Source of the DNA: Flavobacterium channae
GTDB taxonomy: Bacteria; Bacteroidota; Bacteroidia; Flavobacteriales; Flavobacteriaceae
DNA: 64,000 bases
Reading direction: 5' to 3'
Assembly (NCBI RefSeq): GCF_021172165.1
Contig: NZ_CP089096.1
Location: 1,984,001-2,048,000 of the forward strand
Part shown: piece after piece, positions 50,674 to 59,022 of the stretch
How positions within the stretch are numbered: the first letter of the stretch is position 1
Layout: each line of letters starts with the position of its first letter
Position numbers and translations under genes: made by a program
Notes under the pieces: model-generated
Seen by the model: the letters and a program-made list of their open reading frames with translations, nothing else
Told to the model about the DNA's origin: nothing
The model's database searches: none

Positions 50674-51234
50674 ATGATATCAACTTTACCAAAAAAAGGT
50701 CACTTGCTCATTGCAGAACCTTCGATTTTAGGCGATGTTTCTTTTAATCGCTCTGTGGTGTTACTAGCAGAGCATAATGACGAAGGCTCGATTGGTTTTA
50801 TCTTAAACAAACCGTTGACTTATAGCATTAATGATCTTATTCCAGAAATAGACGCATCGTTTAAAATATACAACGGCGGACCCGTTGAACAAGACAATTT
50901 GTATTTCATACACAACATTCCAGACATCATTCCTAATAGCATTGAAATTTCGAATGGAATTTATTGGGGAGGCGATTTTGAAACCACCAAACAATTAATA
51001 AACGAAGGAAAAATAACCAAAAATCACATTCGTTTCTTTTTAGGCTACAGCGGTTGGAGTTTCAATCAACTGGAAATGGAAATGCAAGAGAACTCTTGGA
51101 TTGTAGCCGAAAACACTTTGAAAAACAAGTTGCTTTCAAAAGCAAGTAACTTATTTTGGAAAGAAAAAATTATTGAGCAAGGTGGCGAATATGTTTTGTT
51201 TTCAAACGCACCCGAAAACCCTATGCTTAATTAA
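50674..51234 (+). CDS. YqgE/AlgH family protein
   Basis: A 186-residue cytosolic protein of uncertain function. It shows the family landmarks: KGHLLIAEPSILGDVSFNRS, VVLLAEHNDEGSIGFILNKP, YNGGPVEQDNLYFIH, and HIRFFLGYSGWSFNQLEMEM. The family is widespread (AlgH was once thought to act in alginate control); the molecular role is unknown. Its last codons overlap the convergent aminotransferase gene by eight bases. Confidence 0.9.
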   Translation: MISTLPKKGHLLIAEPSILGDVSFNRSVVLLAEHNDEGSIGFILNKPLTYSINDLIPEIDASFKIYNGGPVEQDNLYFIHNIPDIIPNSIEISNGIYWGGDFETTKQLINEGKITKNHIRFFLGYSGWSFNQLEMEMQENSWIVAENTLKNKLLSKASNLFWKEKIIEQGGEYVLFSNAPENPMLN

Positions 51235-52066
51235 GTCTTATTTTAGCATTTAAACGTTTTACAACTTCATTAGCAAATTCCGAAATATATTCTTTTTTTC
51301 GGTATTTTGTTATGGGTTGTATTCCCGAAATTACATTCGTTAAAAACAACTCATCTGCTTTTTGCAAATCGAATGGTGAAATAGAAGTTTCTTTCACTTC
51401 AATTCCTTCTATTTTTTTTAAAATTTCAAGAATTTGTTTTCGCATAACACCATTTAAACACCCATCAGAAACTGGAGGCGTAACAACAACATTTCCTGTT
51501 TTCATAAACAGATTACTCTGTAATGCTTCCACTACATTCTTATCTTCATTAACAACTAAACAATTATCATAACCATTTTCATTAGCAAAAATACTTCCCA
51601 TAACTTGAAGCATTTTGTTGTTTGTTTTTAATGAAGAAAGTAATTGTTTAGAAACATGAAAATCTTTGTATAATTCTACTTCATAATTACGCTCATCAAA
51701 TTTATACAAATCGTTTTCAAGCGCTGTAGCCGTAACTATAAATTGCACTTCTCTCGATTTTGGCAAATAAAATCCTTCTGTATTTCTATAAACCGAAAAA
51801 CGAACACGAAAAGATTTTGAAATTGGAAGCGCTTGAATCAAATTAATAATTTGAGTTTCGAAATATTCCATGGTAAGATTCATTGGGATTTCCATACGAC
51901 AAATACGCATAGATGCCATCAATCTAAAATAATGATCTTCAAGAAAAAGCACTTTATTATCTAACACTTTTATCGTTTCAAAAACACTATCTCCAAATAA
52001 AAATCCTCTGTTAGAATCGATAGTTATTGCACAATTTTCCTGAATATTCCCGTTAAAATTTACCAT
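51227..52066 (-). CDS. Class IV aminotransferase (PLP fold type IV)
   Basis: About 279 residues with the fold type IV pattern shared by branched-chain aminotransferase, D-amino-acid aminotransferase and aminodeoxychorismate lyase. Landmarks: RGFLFGDSVFETIKVLDNKV near the start, then LKTNNKMLQVMGSIFANENG with the PLP-binding Lys at the expected place, VVTPPVSDGCLNGVMRKQIL, and ADELFLTNVISGIQPI. Length and wording resemble PabC-like enzymes, but the substrate cannot be assigned. The start is set at 52066, because the longer frame passes through a terminator hairpin. Confidence 0.85.
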   Translation of the reverse strand: MVNFNGNIQENCAITIDSNRGFLFGDSVFETIKVLDNKVLFLEDHYFRLMASMRICRMEIPMNLTMEYFETQIINLIQALPISKSFRVRFSVYRNTEGFYLPKSREVQFIVTATALENDLYKFDERNYEVELYKDFHVSKQLLSSLKTNNKMLQVMGSIFANENGYDNCLVVNEDKNVVEALQSNLFMKTGNVVVTPPVSDGCLNGVMRKQILEILKKIEGIEVKETSISPFDLQKADELFLTNVISGIQPITKYRKKEYISEFANEVVKRLNAKIRLN

Positions 52067-52067
52067 A

Positions 52068-52101
52068 AAAAAATCCCGATTTAAAAATCGGGACAAATAT
52101 A
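52068..52101 (-). promoter_or_regulatory. Overlapping terminator and promoter between the START-like and aminotransferase genes
   Basis: On the minus strand TATATTTG (52094-52101) is followed at once by the hairpin TCCCGATTTTTAAATCGGGA and a run of seven T that touches the aminotransferase ATG. The hairpin fits a terminator for the upstream START-like gene, while TATATTTG fits a -7 box for the downstream gene. No TTG lies at -33. Confidence 0.55.
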
Positions 52102-52119
52102 ACTTTTATAATTGAGTTT

Positions 52120-52512
52120 TTAAACTGAACCTAAAACATGTTTTAAATCGGAAATTTGATTTTCCCACAATAATTTCGATTCATCTAATTCATCTTCGTG
52201 TGCAAAATCAGAAATTACTATTGAAACGTCTTTTGTAATTTCATCTTCTAAAATTTTCATCTCAAAAAAATAATCTGTTTCGCTATTATCTTCATCAAGC
52301 CATCTAAATTTAATTCTTTCTCCCGACTTTTTTGAAGCTAACTTAGCTTTTTCTTCAGAGTCATCCCAAATAAAAGTAAATAATTCTCCTCTTGAATTTA
52401 CGTTATCTGCAAACCATTCTGAAAGTCCAGAAGGTGTTGAAATATATTGATATAATAATTGTGGCGAAGATTGAATGGGGAATTCTAACTCGTATTTTAC
52501 TTTAACACTCAT
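52120..52512 (-). CDS. START-like (SRPBCC/AHSA1-type) domain protein
   Basis: A 130-residue cytosolic protein with a helix-grip fold: VKYELEFPIQSSPQLLYQYI, STPSGLSEWFADNV, FTFIWDDSEEKAKLASKKSG, then IKFRWLDEDNSETDYFFEMK. The STPxGLxxWFADxV block is typical of AHSA1-like START proteins of Bacteroidota. These bind hydrophobic ligands or client proteins; the ligand here is unknown. Upstream lies the tRNA-Met gene on the other strand. Confidence 0.85.
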   Translation of the reverse strand: MSVKVKYELEFPIQSSPQLLYQYISTPSGLSEWFADNVNSRGELFTFIWDDSEEKAKLASKKSGERIKFRWLDEDNSETDYFFEMKILEDEITKDVSIVISDFAHEDELDESKLLWENQISDLKHVLGSV

Positions 52513-52600
52513 TATAGTTTGTTTTTTAAAGTCGGAAATATATATAGAATTAATTGAATATACAAAAAAAGAATTTAATTATTTTTTTTCGAAATTATAT

Positions 52601-52630
52601 TTGCAAAGAACATAAATAGTTTTATATTTG
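52601..52630 (+). promoter_or_regulatory. tRNA-Met promoter (TTG-N19-TATATTTG)
   Basis: TTG at 52601-52603 and TATATTTG at 52623-52630, 19 bases apart. A second TATATTTG at about 52596-52603 overlaps the TTG and may be an alternative start signal. Confidence 0.7.
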
Positions 52631-52665
52631 CACCCGCATTCAACAAGGATGCACGACTAAAGAAT

Positions 52666-52739
52666 GGCGAGGTAGCTCAGTTGGTTAGAGCGCAGGATTC
52701 ATACCCCTGAGGTCGGCAGTTCGACCCTGCCTCTCGCTA
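52666..52739 (+). tRNA. tRNA-Met (anticodon CAT)
   Basis: A 74-base cloverleaf. The acceptor arm is GGCGAGG with TCTCGCT (two G-U pairs), the D arm has TAGCTCAGTTGGTTAGAGC, the anticodon loop TTCATAC carries CAT, and the T arm is GGCAG-TTCGACC-CTGCC. The 3' CCA is not encoded. The D-arm and acceptor fit an elongator-type Met tRNA; initiator or Ile2 identity cannot be excluded. It is followed by a strong terminator. Confidence 0.92.
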
Positions 52740-52747
52740 CGAAAAGT

Positions 52748-52780
52748 AAATCCCTAAACAGCAATTGTTTAGGGATTTTT
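52748..52780 (+). terminator. Terminator after tRNA-Met
   Basis: Perfect 13-bp stem AAATCCCTAAACA / TGTTTAGGGATTT with a GCAAT loop, ending in T. Confidence 0.9.
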
Positions 52781-53095
52781 ATTTAACAGCTATTATAAAA
52801 TATGTAATCATAAATTTTCAAGTAATCTACTACCAAAGTACATATTAATTTATTCTACGAAAAGCACTTTTTACCGACAAATTAAATAATATTCAATTTT
52901 TTAACATATTTATAAAACACACATTTATAAAAAAAACTTTCTTAATTAATTAAATATGTGATAATTAACATTAAAAATATATTATTAACGCATTTCGTCT
53001 TGTTTTTATATCATTTCATCTAATTATCAAATATTTATTGATTTTTTTGAATTTTTAATAATATTTTAGCACTAATAATCTTAATGCTAAACATT
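52781..53095. other. Intergenic stretch with no gene seen
   Basis: About 315 bases of very AT-rich sequence between the tRNA terminator and the sugar dehydrogenase gene. No open frame, clear repeat or consensus promoter was found. Confidence 0.5.
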
Positions 53096-53638
53096 ATGAA
53101 TATAAAAACTACCTTCAAAAAAATCCTTTCTTTATTCGTAATTGTTATAAACATGTTTGTAGCAATTTCATTGAATGCTCAAATTACTTTGAAACATCAA
53201 GGATTCGACTCTAGCCCTATTGATACTTGGGGATATAGCACAACATTAAATACTGGTACCGCAAATATTAATTCGACAGTTGCCCCATTCTATGTTTCAG
53301 CTCCAAATAGCTATAGAATTGGAGGAAGTGCAGCAAATGGTTCAAACGACCCTTTTGTTCTCTTTGATAATGTATCAATCGTTGGATATACTAATATAAA
53401 AGTCAATATAGCCTTTACATCAGATGGATCAGTAGATGTGGATGATGATTTATATTTAGATATTTCTTACGACAATGGCGTTACTTATCCAACACAAATA
53501 AAACTATTTGACGGACAATCGAGTAGCGACAATCTTACATTCATTCACAGTGTTACTACAGGAATAAGCGTTGGTTCTTTATATAACTTTAGTGTACCTA
53601 ACGGAAATTCACAGATAAAAATTGTACGTCTTCAAACT
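53096..53638 (+). pseudogene. Sugar dehydrogenase gene, 5' part (split by an IS element)
   Basis: The first 181 codons of a secreted protein: a signal peptide (ILSLFVIVINMFVAISLNAQ) and a beta-rich N-terminal domain (ITLKHQGFDSSPIDTWGYST, DGSVDVDDDLYLDISYDNGV). The frame is broken at 53638 by an IS3-family element; in the uninterrupted reading it runs 6 codons into the IS and stops. The 3' part continues in the same frame at 55117. Together they look like a T9SS-secreted protein with a jelly-roll-like head and a sugar dehydrogenase domain. Confidence 0.75.
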
Positions 53639-53668
53639 AAAGTGGACTTTTCCTAAGAGAGTATTTAG

Positions 53669-54679
53669 TTAATAATTCAAAGATAAATGTTTTTTTTGAT
53701 TTGTTGTTAATTTTAATTTTTGGTACTCATTTCTTCGGCCAATAATAGCCATTTTCTTTAATCGTTCACGTTCTTTTAAAATCATTTCACCTCTTCCAAA
53801 ATAGACATCTGCTGGGGTTAAGTTGTTTAATGATTCATGATAGCGTTCATTGTTATAGCGATAAACAAACTTTTCTAAAGCAGCTTCTAATTCTTCGGGA
53901 GCAAAGTAATTATCAAGTTTTACCACGTTTTTCATAGTTCTGTGATAGCGTTCAATTTTTCCTTGTGTTTGTGGATGATTGGGTCTGCCATGTACTTGTT
54001 GCATTTGATAATTGTCTTTTAAATACGTTTTTAATTCGCTTGCAATATAGCACGAACCATTGTCTGACAAGAGTTTTGGTTTTTGTTTAGTTACCAATTT
54101 TGCTTTTTTAATGGCAGTATCCACAGTTCTTTTTACATCATCGGCTTTCATGCTTGAGCAAAGTTCCCAATGCACAATGTATCGGCTGTAATCATCTAAA
54201 ACCGTACTCAAGTAATACCAACCCCAACCCAATATTTTAAAATAGGTAAAATCCGTTTGCCACATTTGATGAACAAAGCCTGTTTTGTCTGTAAATTCAT
54301 TACCTGCACTCAGAAAAATATGAGCTGGAGCTGTAATTAAACCTCTTGACTTTAAAATCCGATAAACACTTGATTCTGATAGGAATATCTGTTGTTCATC
54401 AGTGATTTTATAGGCTAATTCTCGAGAAGACAAATCAGGATAATCTAAAGCTAATTTTACAACCAAATTCTTCTGCTCTTGTGGAATGCTATTCCATTGC
54501 CTGTTTGCTGCTCTTTTGGTTGGAAGCAATCCTTCAACACCATTTTCGCTGTAAGCATGATACCAATTGTAAAACGTACTTTTATTGATTCCAATCTCCC
54601 GAAGTGTTCGATTTACGCCAATTTCTGAACGAGTAACCATGTGAATGATTTCTTGTTTTTCGGATACTGTAAGTCGCAT
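53669..54679 (-). CDS. IS3-family transposase OrfB (DDE integrase core)
   Basis: Catalyses strand transfer of the element. The 336 residues start with a HTH-like segment (GVNRTLREIGINKSTFYNWY), followed by the rve core: first Asp in HQMWQTDFTYFKI (about residue 140), second Asp in PKLLSDNGSCYIAS (about 205), Glu in QTQGKIERYHRTMKN (about 240), spaced about 35 residues as in DDE enzymes. Key residues are intact, so the element may still move. It begins 20 bases after orfA in a different frame, without the usual overlap for programmed frameshifting. Confidence 0.9.
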   Translation of the reverse strand: MRLTVSEKQEIIHMVTRSEIGVNRTLREIGINKSTFYNWYHAYSENGVEGLLPTKRAANRQWNSIPQEQKNLVVKLALDYPDLSSRELAYKITDEQQIFLSESSVYRILKSRGLITAPAHIFLSAGNEFTDKTGFVHQMWQTDFTYFKILGWGWYYLSTVLDDYSRYIVHWELCSSMKADDVKRTVDTAIKKAKLVTKQKPKLLSDNGSCYIASELKTYLKDNYQMQQVHGRPNHPQTQGKIERYHRTMKNVVKLDNYFAPEELEAALEKFVYRYNNERYHESLNNLTPADVYFGRGEMILKERERLKKMAIIGRRNEYQKLKLTTNQKKHLSLNY

Positions 54680-54699
54680 ATATTTCTTAAACTTTTCAG

Positions 54700-55053
54700 T
54701 TAATCCAGCATGTCCAAGCTTTTTTTTACAATATCGTAGCGTAAAACTAAATCGGCAATCATTACTTTTAAAGACTGATTTTCTTTCTTGAGCTCTGATA
54801 CTTCATCACTCGTAGCTTCTCTTGTTACATCGCCTGCTAAACGCTTTTTACCTGCTTCCAAAAATTCTTTGTTCCACTTATAAAACTGAGATTCATTAAT
54901 GGAATACTTACGACACAATTCTGCAACTGACATTTCTGCTCGTAAAGCTTCCATAACAATCTGAATTTTTTGTTCAGAACTAAAGATTCTTCGTGTGTTT
55001 CTACGAATGTCTTTGATGAAATTCTCTGCTGTTTTTTTCTTGGGTGTTTTCAT
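54700..55053 (-). CDS. IS3-family transposase OrfA (HTH protein)
   Basis: A 117-residue DNA-binding protein of the HTH_Tnp_1 type. FSSEQKIQIVMEALRAEMSV and AELCRKYSINESQFYKWNKE form the helix-turn-helix, and a leucine-rich coiled coil follows (DEVSELKKENQSLKVMIADL). In IS3 elements OrfA recognises the terminal repeats and regulates transposition. It lies just inside the right end of the element. Confidence 0.88.
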   Translation of the reverse strand: MKTPKKKTAENFIKDIRRNTRRIFSSEQKIQIVMEALRAEMSVAELCRKYSINESQFYKWNKEFLEAGKKRLAGDVTREATSDEVSELKKENQSLKVMIADLVLRYDIVKKSLDMLD

Positions 55054-55116
55054 AATAATTCAAATTTAAGGATTTTGAAAACACTCTCTTAGTTTTGAAC
55101 TAAATCAGTCCACTTT

Positions 55117-56619
55117 TTGCTGACGATTTACACAGATGGTTATTTATGGCTAACAGAAAGAGTTGGAAAAAAAATAAAAAGAGTGGATCCTGTTTCAGGA
55201 AATGTCGATTTATTAATAGACATAAGTAGTTTAGTTTACCAAAATGGCGGACAAGATGGATTAATGGGAATGGCTTTACATCCTCAATTTCTTCAAGGCA
55301 CTGGAAACGATTACGTCTATATTTCCTATACCTATGGGACATCAGATAGCAATCGAAGAACTAAAATTGTACGTTACTCCTATTCTATTTTAGGAAATGA
55401 TGGCACATTAAGTGCTCCGACAGATTTAATTGTAGGTTTATCAGGTAGTAATGATCATAATTCAGGCAGAATGCAAATTGGCCCAGATTCTAAAATTTAT
55501 TACACCATTGGAGATCAAGGAGCAAATCAATTTGGAAATAAGTGTAATCCTATAAAATCTCAAATTTTACCAACTCAATTTGAAATTGACTCACAGAATT
55601 ACTCCACCTATGAAGGTAAAATTTTAAGAATCAATCTTGATGGTAGTATTCCTTCTGATAATCCTGTTTTAAATAGTGTGAGAAGTCACATTTATAGTTA
55701 TGGACATCGAAATAGTCAAGGAATTGTTTTTGGAACAAATGGAATATTGTATGCAAATGAACATGGTCCAAAATCGGATGATGAAATCAATATTATTCAA
55801 AGTGGAGGAAACTATGGTTGGCCTCATATTAGCGGTTATCAAGACAATAAAAACTATGAGTATTGCAATTGGTCTTCCGCTTCAAATTGTAACGCTTTAG
55901 CTTTTAGTGATTATAATTGCGGAACAGGAGCTACTTCAACTCAAGAATCAAGCTGGACAGGAACATTTATACCTCCAATTACTTCACTTTATACTATAGA
56001 TAACGGCTTTAATTTCACTGGTGGTTGGCTAACATGGCCAACTATTGGCCCTTCAAGTATGATTCTATACGAAGGGTATAGCAATCCTATCCCAGGATGG
56101 AACAACTCTTTACTATCAACTACTCTAAAAAAAGGAAAATTATATCGAACTATTTTAGCACCCGATGGTCTTTCTGTTATAGGTGAAACAGAAGAACTAT
56201 TGTATACCCAAAATAGATATCGAGATATTGCAATACATCCAAATGGAAAAATTATTTATGTTATTACAGATAGTGGAGGAACTACTTCTGGACCTTCTGG
56301 CTCTAGTTCCTTAACTGTAACACATCCAGGCACAATATTAATTTTTACCCATGAAACCTTTTTAGGAAATCCTGATTATGAAATATATAATTCAAATAAT
56401 ACTTTAATTTACAAATCCGACAATAAAATAAACATCAGCTCAAATAAAGAGATTAAAGAAGTTCAAATTTATGACCTGTTAGGAAGATTAATCTATGCAA
56501 ACAAAGAAACCGATGGAAGAAGACATATTATTGAAAATTTAGAAGCCAAAAATCAAATATTACTACTTCAAATTCAAACAATTGACAATCAAACAATCTC
56601 TAAAAAATTTGTTTTTTAA
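55117..56619 (+). pseudogene. PQQ-type sugar dehydrogenase gene, 3' part, with T9SS tail
   Basis: About 500 codons continuing the frame broken at 53638. They form a glucose/sorbosone dehydrogenase beta-propeller (DGYLWLTERVGKKIKRVDPV, GGQDGLMGMALHPQF, SYGHRNSQGIVFGTNGILYA, NEHGPKSDDEINIIQSGGNY, GWP). A type A T9SS sorting domain ends it (EVQIYDLLGRLIYANKE). In this family quinone-dependent oxidation of sugars occurs outside the cytoplasm. Cut from its signal peptide, this part cannot be exported, and the next possible start is only a TTG. The gene is therefore called inactive. Confidence 0.78.
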
Positions 56620-56678
56620 TTTGAAATAAATGCTTATAAACTTTGATTTTTGCATTTTAAAATTTAAATAAATTTGCT

Positions 56679-56725
56679 ACAACAACGACTTTTAAATGAA
56701 TTCATCTAAAAGTCGTTGTTGTTTT
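56679..56725 (+). terminator. Terminator after the sugar dehydrogenase gene
   Basis: A 16-bp perfect stem (ACAACAACGACTTTTA with its complement at 56707-56722) around AATGAATTCATC, followed by TTTT. Confidence 0.85.
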
Positions 56726-57020
56726 ATAAAGAATCCCTAATATGAAAAATGTTTCCATTTAATAAAACATAAGGAATTAACTCCTAATAATTTTCACACA
56801 AACTTATTATCGTAAAATTGATTACACATATCAAGTTAAACCGACTCACTTATTATTTTACAAGAAAATTATACAAATTAGTTAATACTAAATATTTGAG
56901 TATGGGTATTCATTTTGTTCAAATGAAAACGTCTAAATCTAAATATTGTAGCAAAAAAACAATCGAATAACATTAAGAAACTATAATTTAAAACTATTTT
57001 TGTGTATTAAACATAAAGTC
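56726..57020. other. Intergenic stretch with no gene seen
   Basis: AT-rich sequence upstream of the esterase gene. No consensus promoter with good spacing, repeat or small gene was found. Confidence 0.45.
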
Positions 57021-57698
57021 GTGAAGTTCTATCCTATTTTTTTATTATTTTTCATAGTAAGTAACTCTTTTTCTCAATTAAAAACCATAACTGGTAAAAC
57101 CACATATCCATTTTGGATTAATGTACCTGAAAAAGAAAGTACTGAAAAACAACCCGTTTTGATTTTCCTTCACGGAAAAAGTCTTTCTGGAACTGATTTA
57201 AATCGTGTGAGACGTTATGGTGTTTTACGAGCAATGGATAAAGGAAGAAAAATTCCAGCGATTGTTGTGGCACCACAAGTAGCAAAAGGAAATTGGAATC
57301 CAGATAAAGTTTTAGAAGTTTTAGAATACGTAAAGAAAAACTACAACGTAGATGAATCGCGAATTTATGTTTGTGGCATGAGTTTAGGCGGTTATGGTAC
57401 ATTACACTTTGCCGGAAAATACGCCGATAAAATCACCGCAGCAGTTGCTATTTGTGGCGGTGGAAATGTTAAAGATGGTTGCAAATTAGCTACTATTCCA
57501 CTTTGGATTCAGCATGGCGATAAAGATTTTATAGTTCCAATGTCGGAATCAGAAAAAGTGGTGAATGCTATTAGAAAATGTAATGCCAAAGCAAATCTAA
57601 TTTTCACCATTATAAAAGGTGGTAACCACGGAAGTGTTGAAAGTGTTTTTCATCAAGATGCTATGTACGATTGGTTATTTGAACAAAAAAGAGAGTAA
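57021..57698 (+). CDS. Secreted alpha/beta-fold esterase or carboxylesterase
   Basis: A 225-residue predicted hydrolase. It has a signal peptide if translation starts at GTG 57021 (KFYPIFLLFFIVSNSFSQ); the longer TTG frame would put seven polar residues in front. The triad is visible: Ser in YVCGMSLGGYGT (near residue 118), Asp in IQHGDKDFIVP, His in KGGNHGSVE. The HGKSLSGTD loop supplies the oxyanion hole. The architecture resembles phospholipase/carboxylesterase and poly(3-hydroxybutyrate) depolymerase-like enzymes; the substrate is unknown. It lies 18 bases before dus. Confidence 0.8.
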   Translation: MKFYPIFLLFFIVSNSFSQLKTITGKTTYPFWINVPEKESTEKQPVLIFLHGKSLSGTDLNRVRRYGVLRAMDKGRKIPAIVVAPQVAKGNWNPDKVLEVLEYVKKNYNVDESRIYVCGMSLGGYGTLHFAGKYADKITAAVAICGGGNVKDGCKLATIPLWIQHGDKDFIVPMSESEKVVNAIRKCNAKANLIFTIIKGGNHGSVESVFHQDAMYDWLFEQKRE

Positions 57699-57712
57699 TT
57701 CGTTTATCTTTG
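57679..57712 (+). promoter_or_regulatory. Candidate dus promoter (TTG-N23-TATCTTTG)
   Basis: TTG at 57679-57681 and TATCTTTG at 57705-57712, 23 bases apart, inside the 3' end of the esterase gene. The -7 box ends four bases before the dus ATG, which would give a leaderless mRNA. Confidence 0.45.
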
Positions 57713-57716
57713 CCAA

Positions 57717-58664
57717 ATGAATAATCCCACATTACTATCTTCTCCTTTACAAGGCTTTACCGACTTCCGATTTAGAAATGCATTTCACAAGTATTTTGGA
57801 GGTATCGACACTTTTTATTCTCCCTATATAAAACTTAATGGTAAATTGGTAATTAAAGGTTCTTACGAACGTGATATTTTACCAGAAAACAACTCTACTT
57901 TAGAAGTAATTCCACAAATTATAACGAACGATGCTGATGAGTTTTTGTTTGTTGTGAAATTTGTTCAAAGTTTAGGATATAAAGAATTGAATTGGAATTT
58001 AGGTTGTCCTTATCCAATGGTTGCAAAATGTGGAATGGGTTCCGGATTAATTAGCAATACTTCGCAAATTGAACACATTTTAAAACGTGTTCATAATGAA
58101 ACAGACATTGTTGTTTCTATGAAAATGCGAATGGGTTATGAAAATCCAACCGAAATTTTAGATGTTTTCCCTATTTTAGAACAATATCCAATTAAAAATA
58201 TTGCCATTCATGCTCGAATTGGAAAACAATTGTACAAAGGCGGAGTTGATTTAGATTCGTTTCAAAGATGTTTAGACACTTCCAAACAAAAAATCTATTA
58301 CAATGGTGATATTACTTCAGTTGCTAAATTTAGAGAAATGCAAGAGCGTTTCCCTTCGATTGATCATTGGATGATTGGAAGAGGTTTAATTGCCGATCCG
58401 TTTTTACCAAGTATGATTAAAAACAATACAACTGAATATCCGAAAAATAAATTGGAAATTTTTGAAGCTTTTCACGATACCATTTACCAAGAATACGATG
58501 CTTATTTACAAGGTCCAACTCCTATCCGAATGAAAATGTTGGGCTTTTGGGAATACTTTTCTCAGTCGTTTTCTAATCCACAAAAAACGTTTAAAAAGAT
58601 TAAAAAAGCTGGAAATAGTAAAAATTACGAGGCGGCTGTGAAGGAGATTTTTAAAAACGGATAA
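57717..58664 (+). CDS. tRNA-dihydrouridine synthase family protein
   Basis: Flavoenzyme that reduces uridine to dihydrouridine in tRNA D loops. The 315 residues form a TIM barrel plus helical C-domain. Landmarks: LLSSPLQGFTDFRFRNAFHK near the start, LGYKELNWNLGCPYPMVAKC with the catalytic Cys, VSMKMRMGYENPTEI, IAIHARIGKQLYKGGVDLDS, and DHWMIGRGLIADPF near the FMN phosphate site. The LNWNLGCP wording differs slightly from the standard xxNxGCP but keeps the Cys. DusA/B/C subtype is not assigned. Confidence 0.88.
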   Translation: MNNPTLLSSPLQGFTDFRFRNAFHKYFGGIDTFYSPYIKLNGKLVIKGSYERDILPENNSTLEVIPQIITNDADEFLFVVKFVQSLGYKELNWNLGCPYPMVAKCGMGSGLISNTSQIEHILKRVHNETDIVVSMKMRMGYENPTEILDVFPILEQYPIKNIAIHARIGKQLYKGGVDLDSFQRCLDTSKQKIYYNGDITSVAKFREMQERFPSIDHWMIGRGLIADPFLPSMIKNNTTEYPKNKLEIFEAFHDTIYQEYDAYLQGPTPIRMKMLGFWEYFSQSFSNPQKTFKKIKKAGNSKNYEAAVKEIFKNG

Positions 58665-58666
58665 AT

Positions 58667-59014
58667 CTATATTTTAAACTTATCTCCTAACTTTTTCCCA
58701 ATCAAATAAGCAACACCAATTCCCAATATTAGAATCCAAAGATTCATGAAAATATAAAAGGTATATGCGATTGGATTTTCTGACGAATTGAAACAATAAC
58801 TATCAATTAAAAAACAAAATTGAGTTGTTTCTTTTGAAAATAACGACAACGCAAAACTCAACAAAAAGGTAACAACTACAGCCGAAAGAATATAAACAAC
58901 GTTTTTATTCATTGGCTTTTTGCCTGTTGGAGCAAATACATTTCGCTCAGCTTCAGAACGCTTGTTGTTTTGAAGCGACCAAATTACCTTTTTAGCTTCG
59001 TCATCTACATTCAT
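58667..59014 (-). CDS. Small membrane protein of unknown function
   Basis: A 115-residue protein with a polar N-terminal stretch (EAKKVIWSLQNNKRSEAERN) and two membrane helices (VVYILSAVVVTFLLSFALSL, about residues 39-58, and FYIFMNLWILILGIGVAYLI, about 86-105). The segment between contains two Cys (FCFLIDSYCF), which could form a disulfide outside the cytoplasm. I do not recognise a family. It lies eight bases downstream of hisS and is probably cotranscribed with it. Confidence 0.7.
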   Translation of the reverse strand: MNVDDEAKKVIWSLQNNKRSEAERNVFAPTGKKPMNKNVVYILSAVVVTFLLSFALSLFSKETTQFCFLIDSYCFNSSENPIAYTFYIFMNLWILILGIGVAYLIGKKLGDKFKI

Positions 59015-59022
59015 ATTAAAAC

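Larger units (their letters stand above)
53639..55116 (-). mobile_element. IS3-family insertion sequence
   Basis: A 1478-base element with short terminal inverted repeats: AAAGTGGAC at 53639-53647 and its complement at 55108-55116, with CTAAGAGAGT repeated inside each end. It holds two genes on the minus strand, an OrfA with a helix-turn-helix and an OrfB with a DDE catalytic core. The ends given are the longest matching ones, so they could be off by a few bases. No target-site duplication is visible (ACT on the left, TTG on the right). Confidence 0.85.

Noticed and set aside
55117..56619. A separate functional sugar dehydrogenase gene starting inside the IS border
   Set aside because: It has no signal peptide and no plausible start other than TTG at the exact IS edge, and the upstream half continues in the same frame on the other side of the IS.
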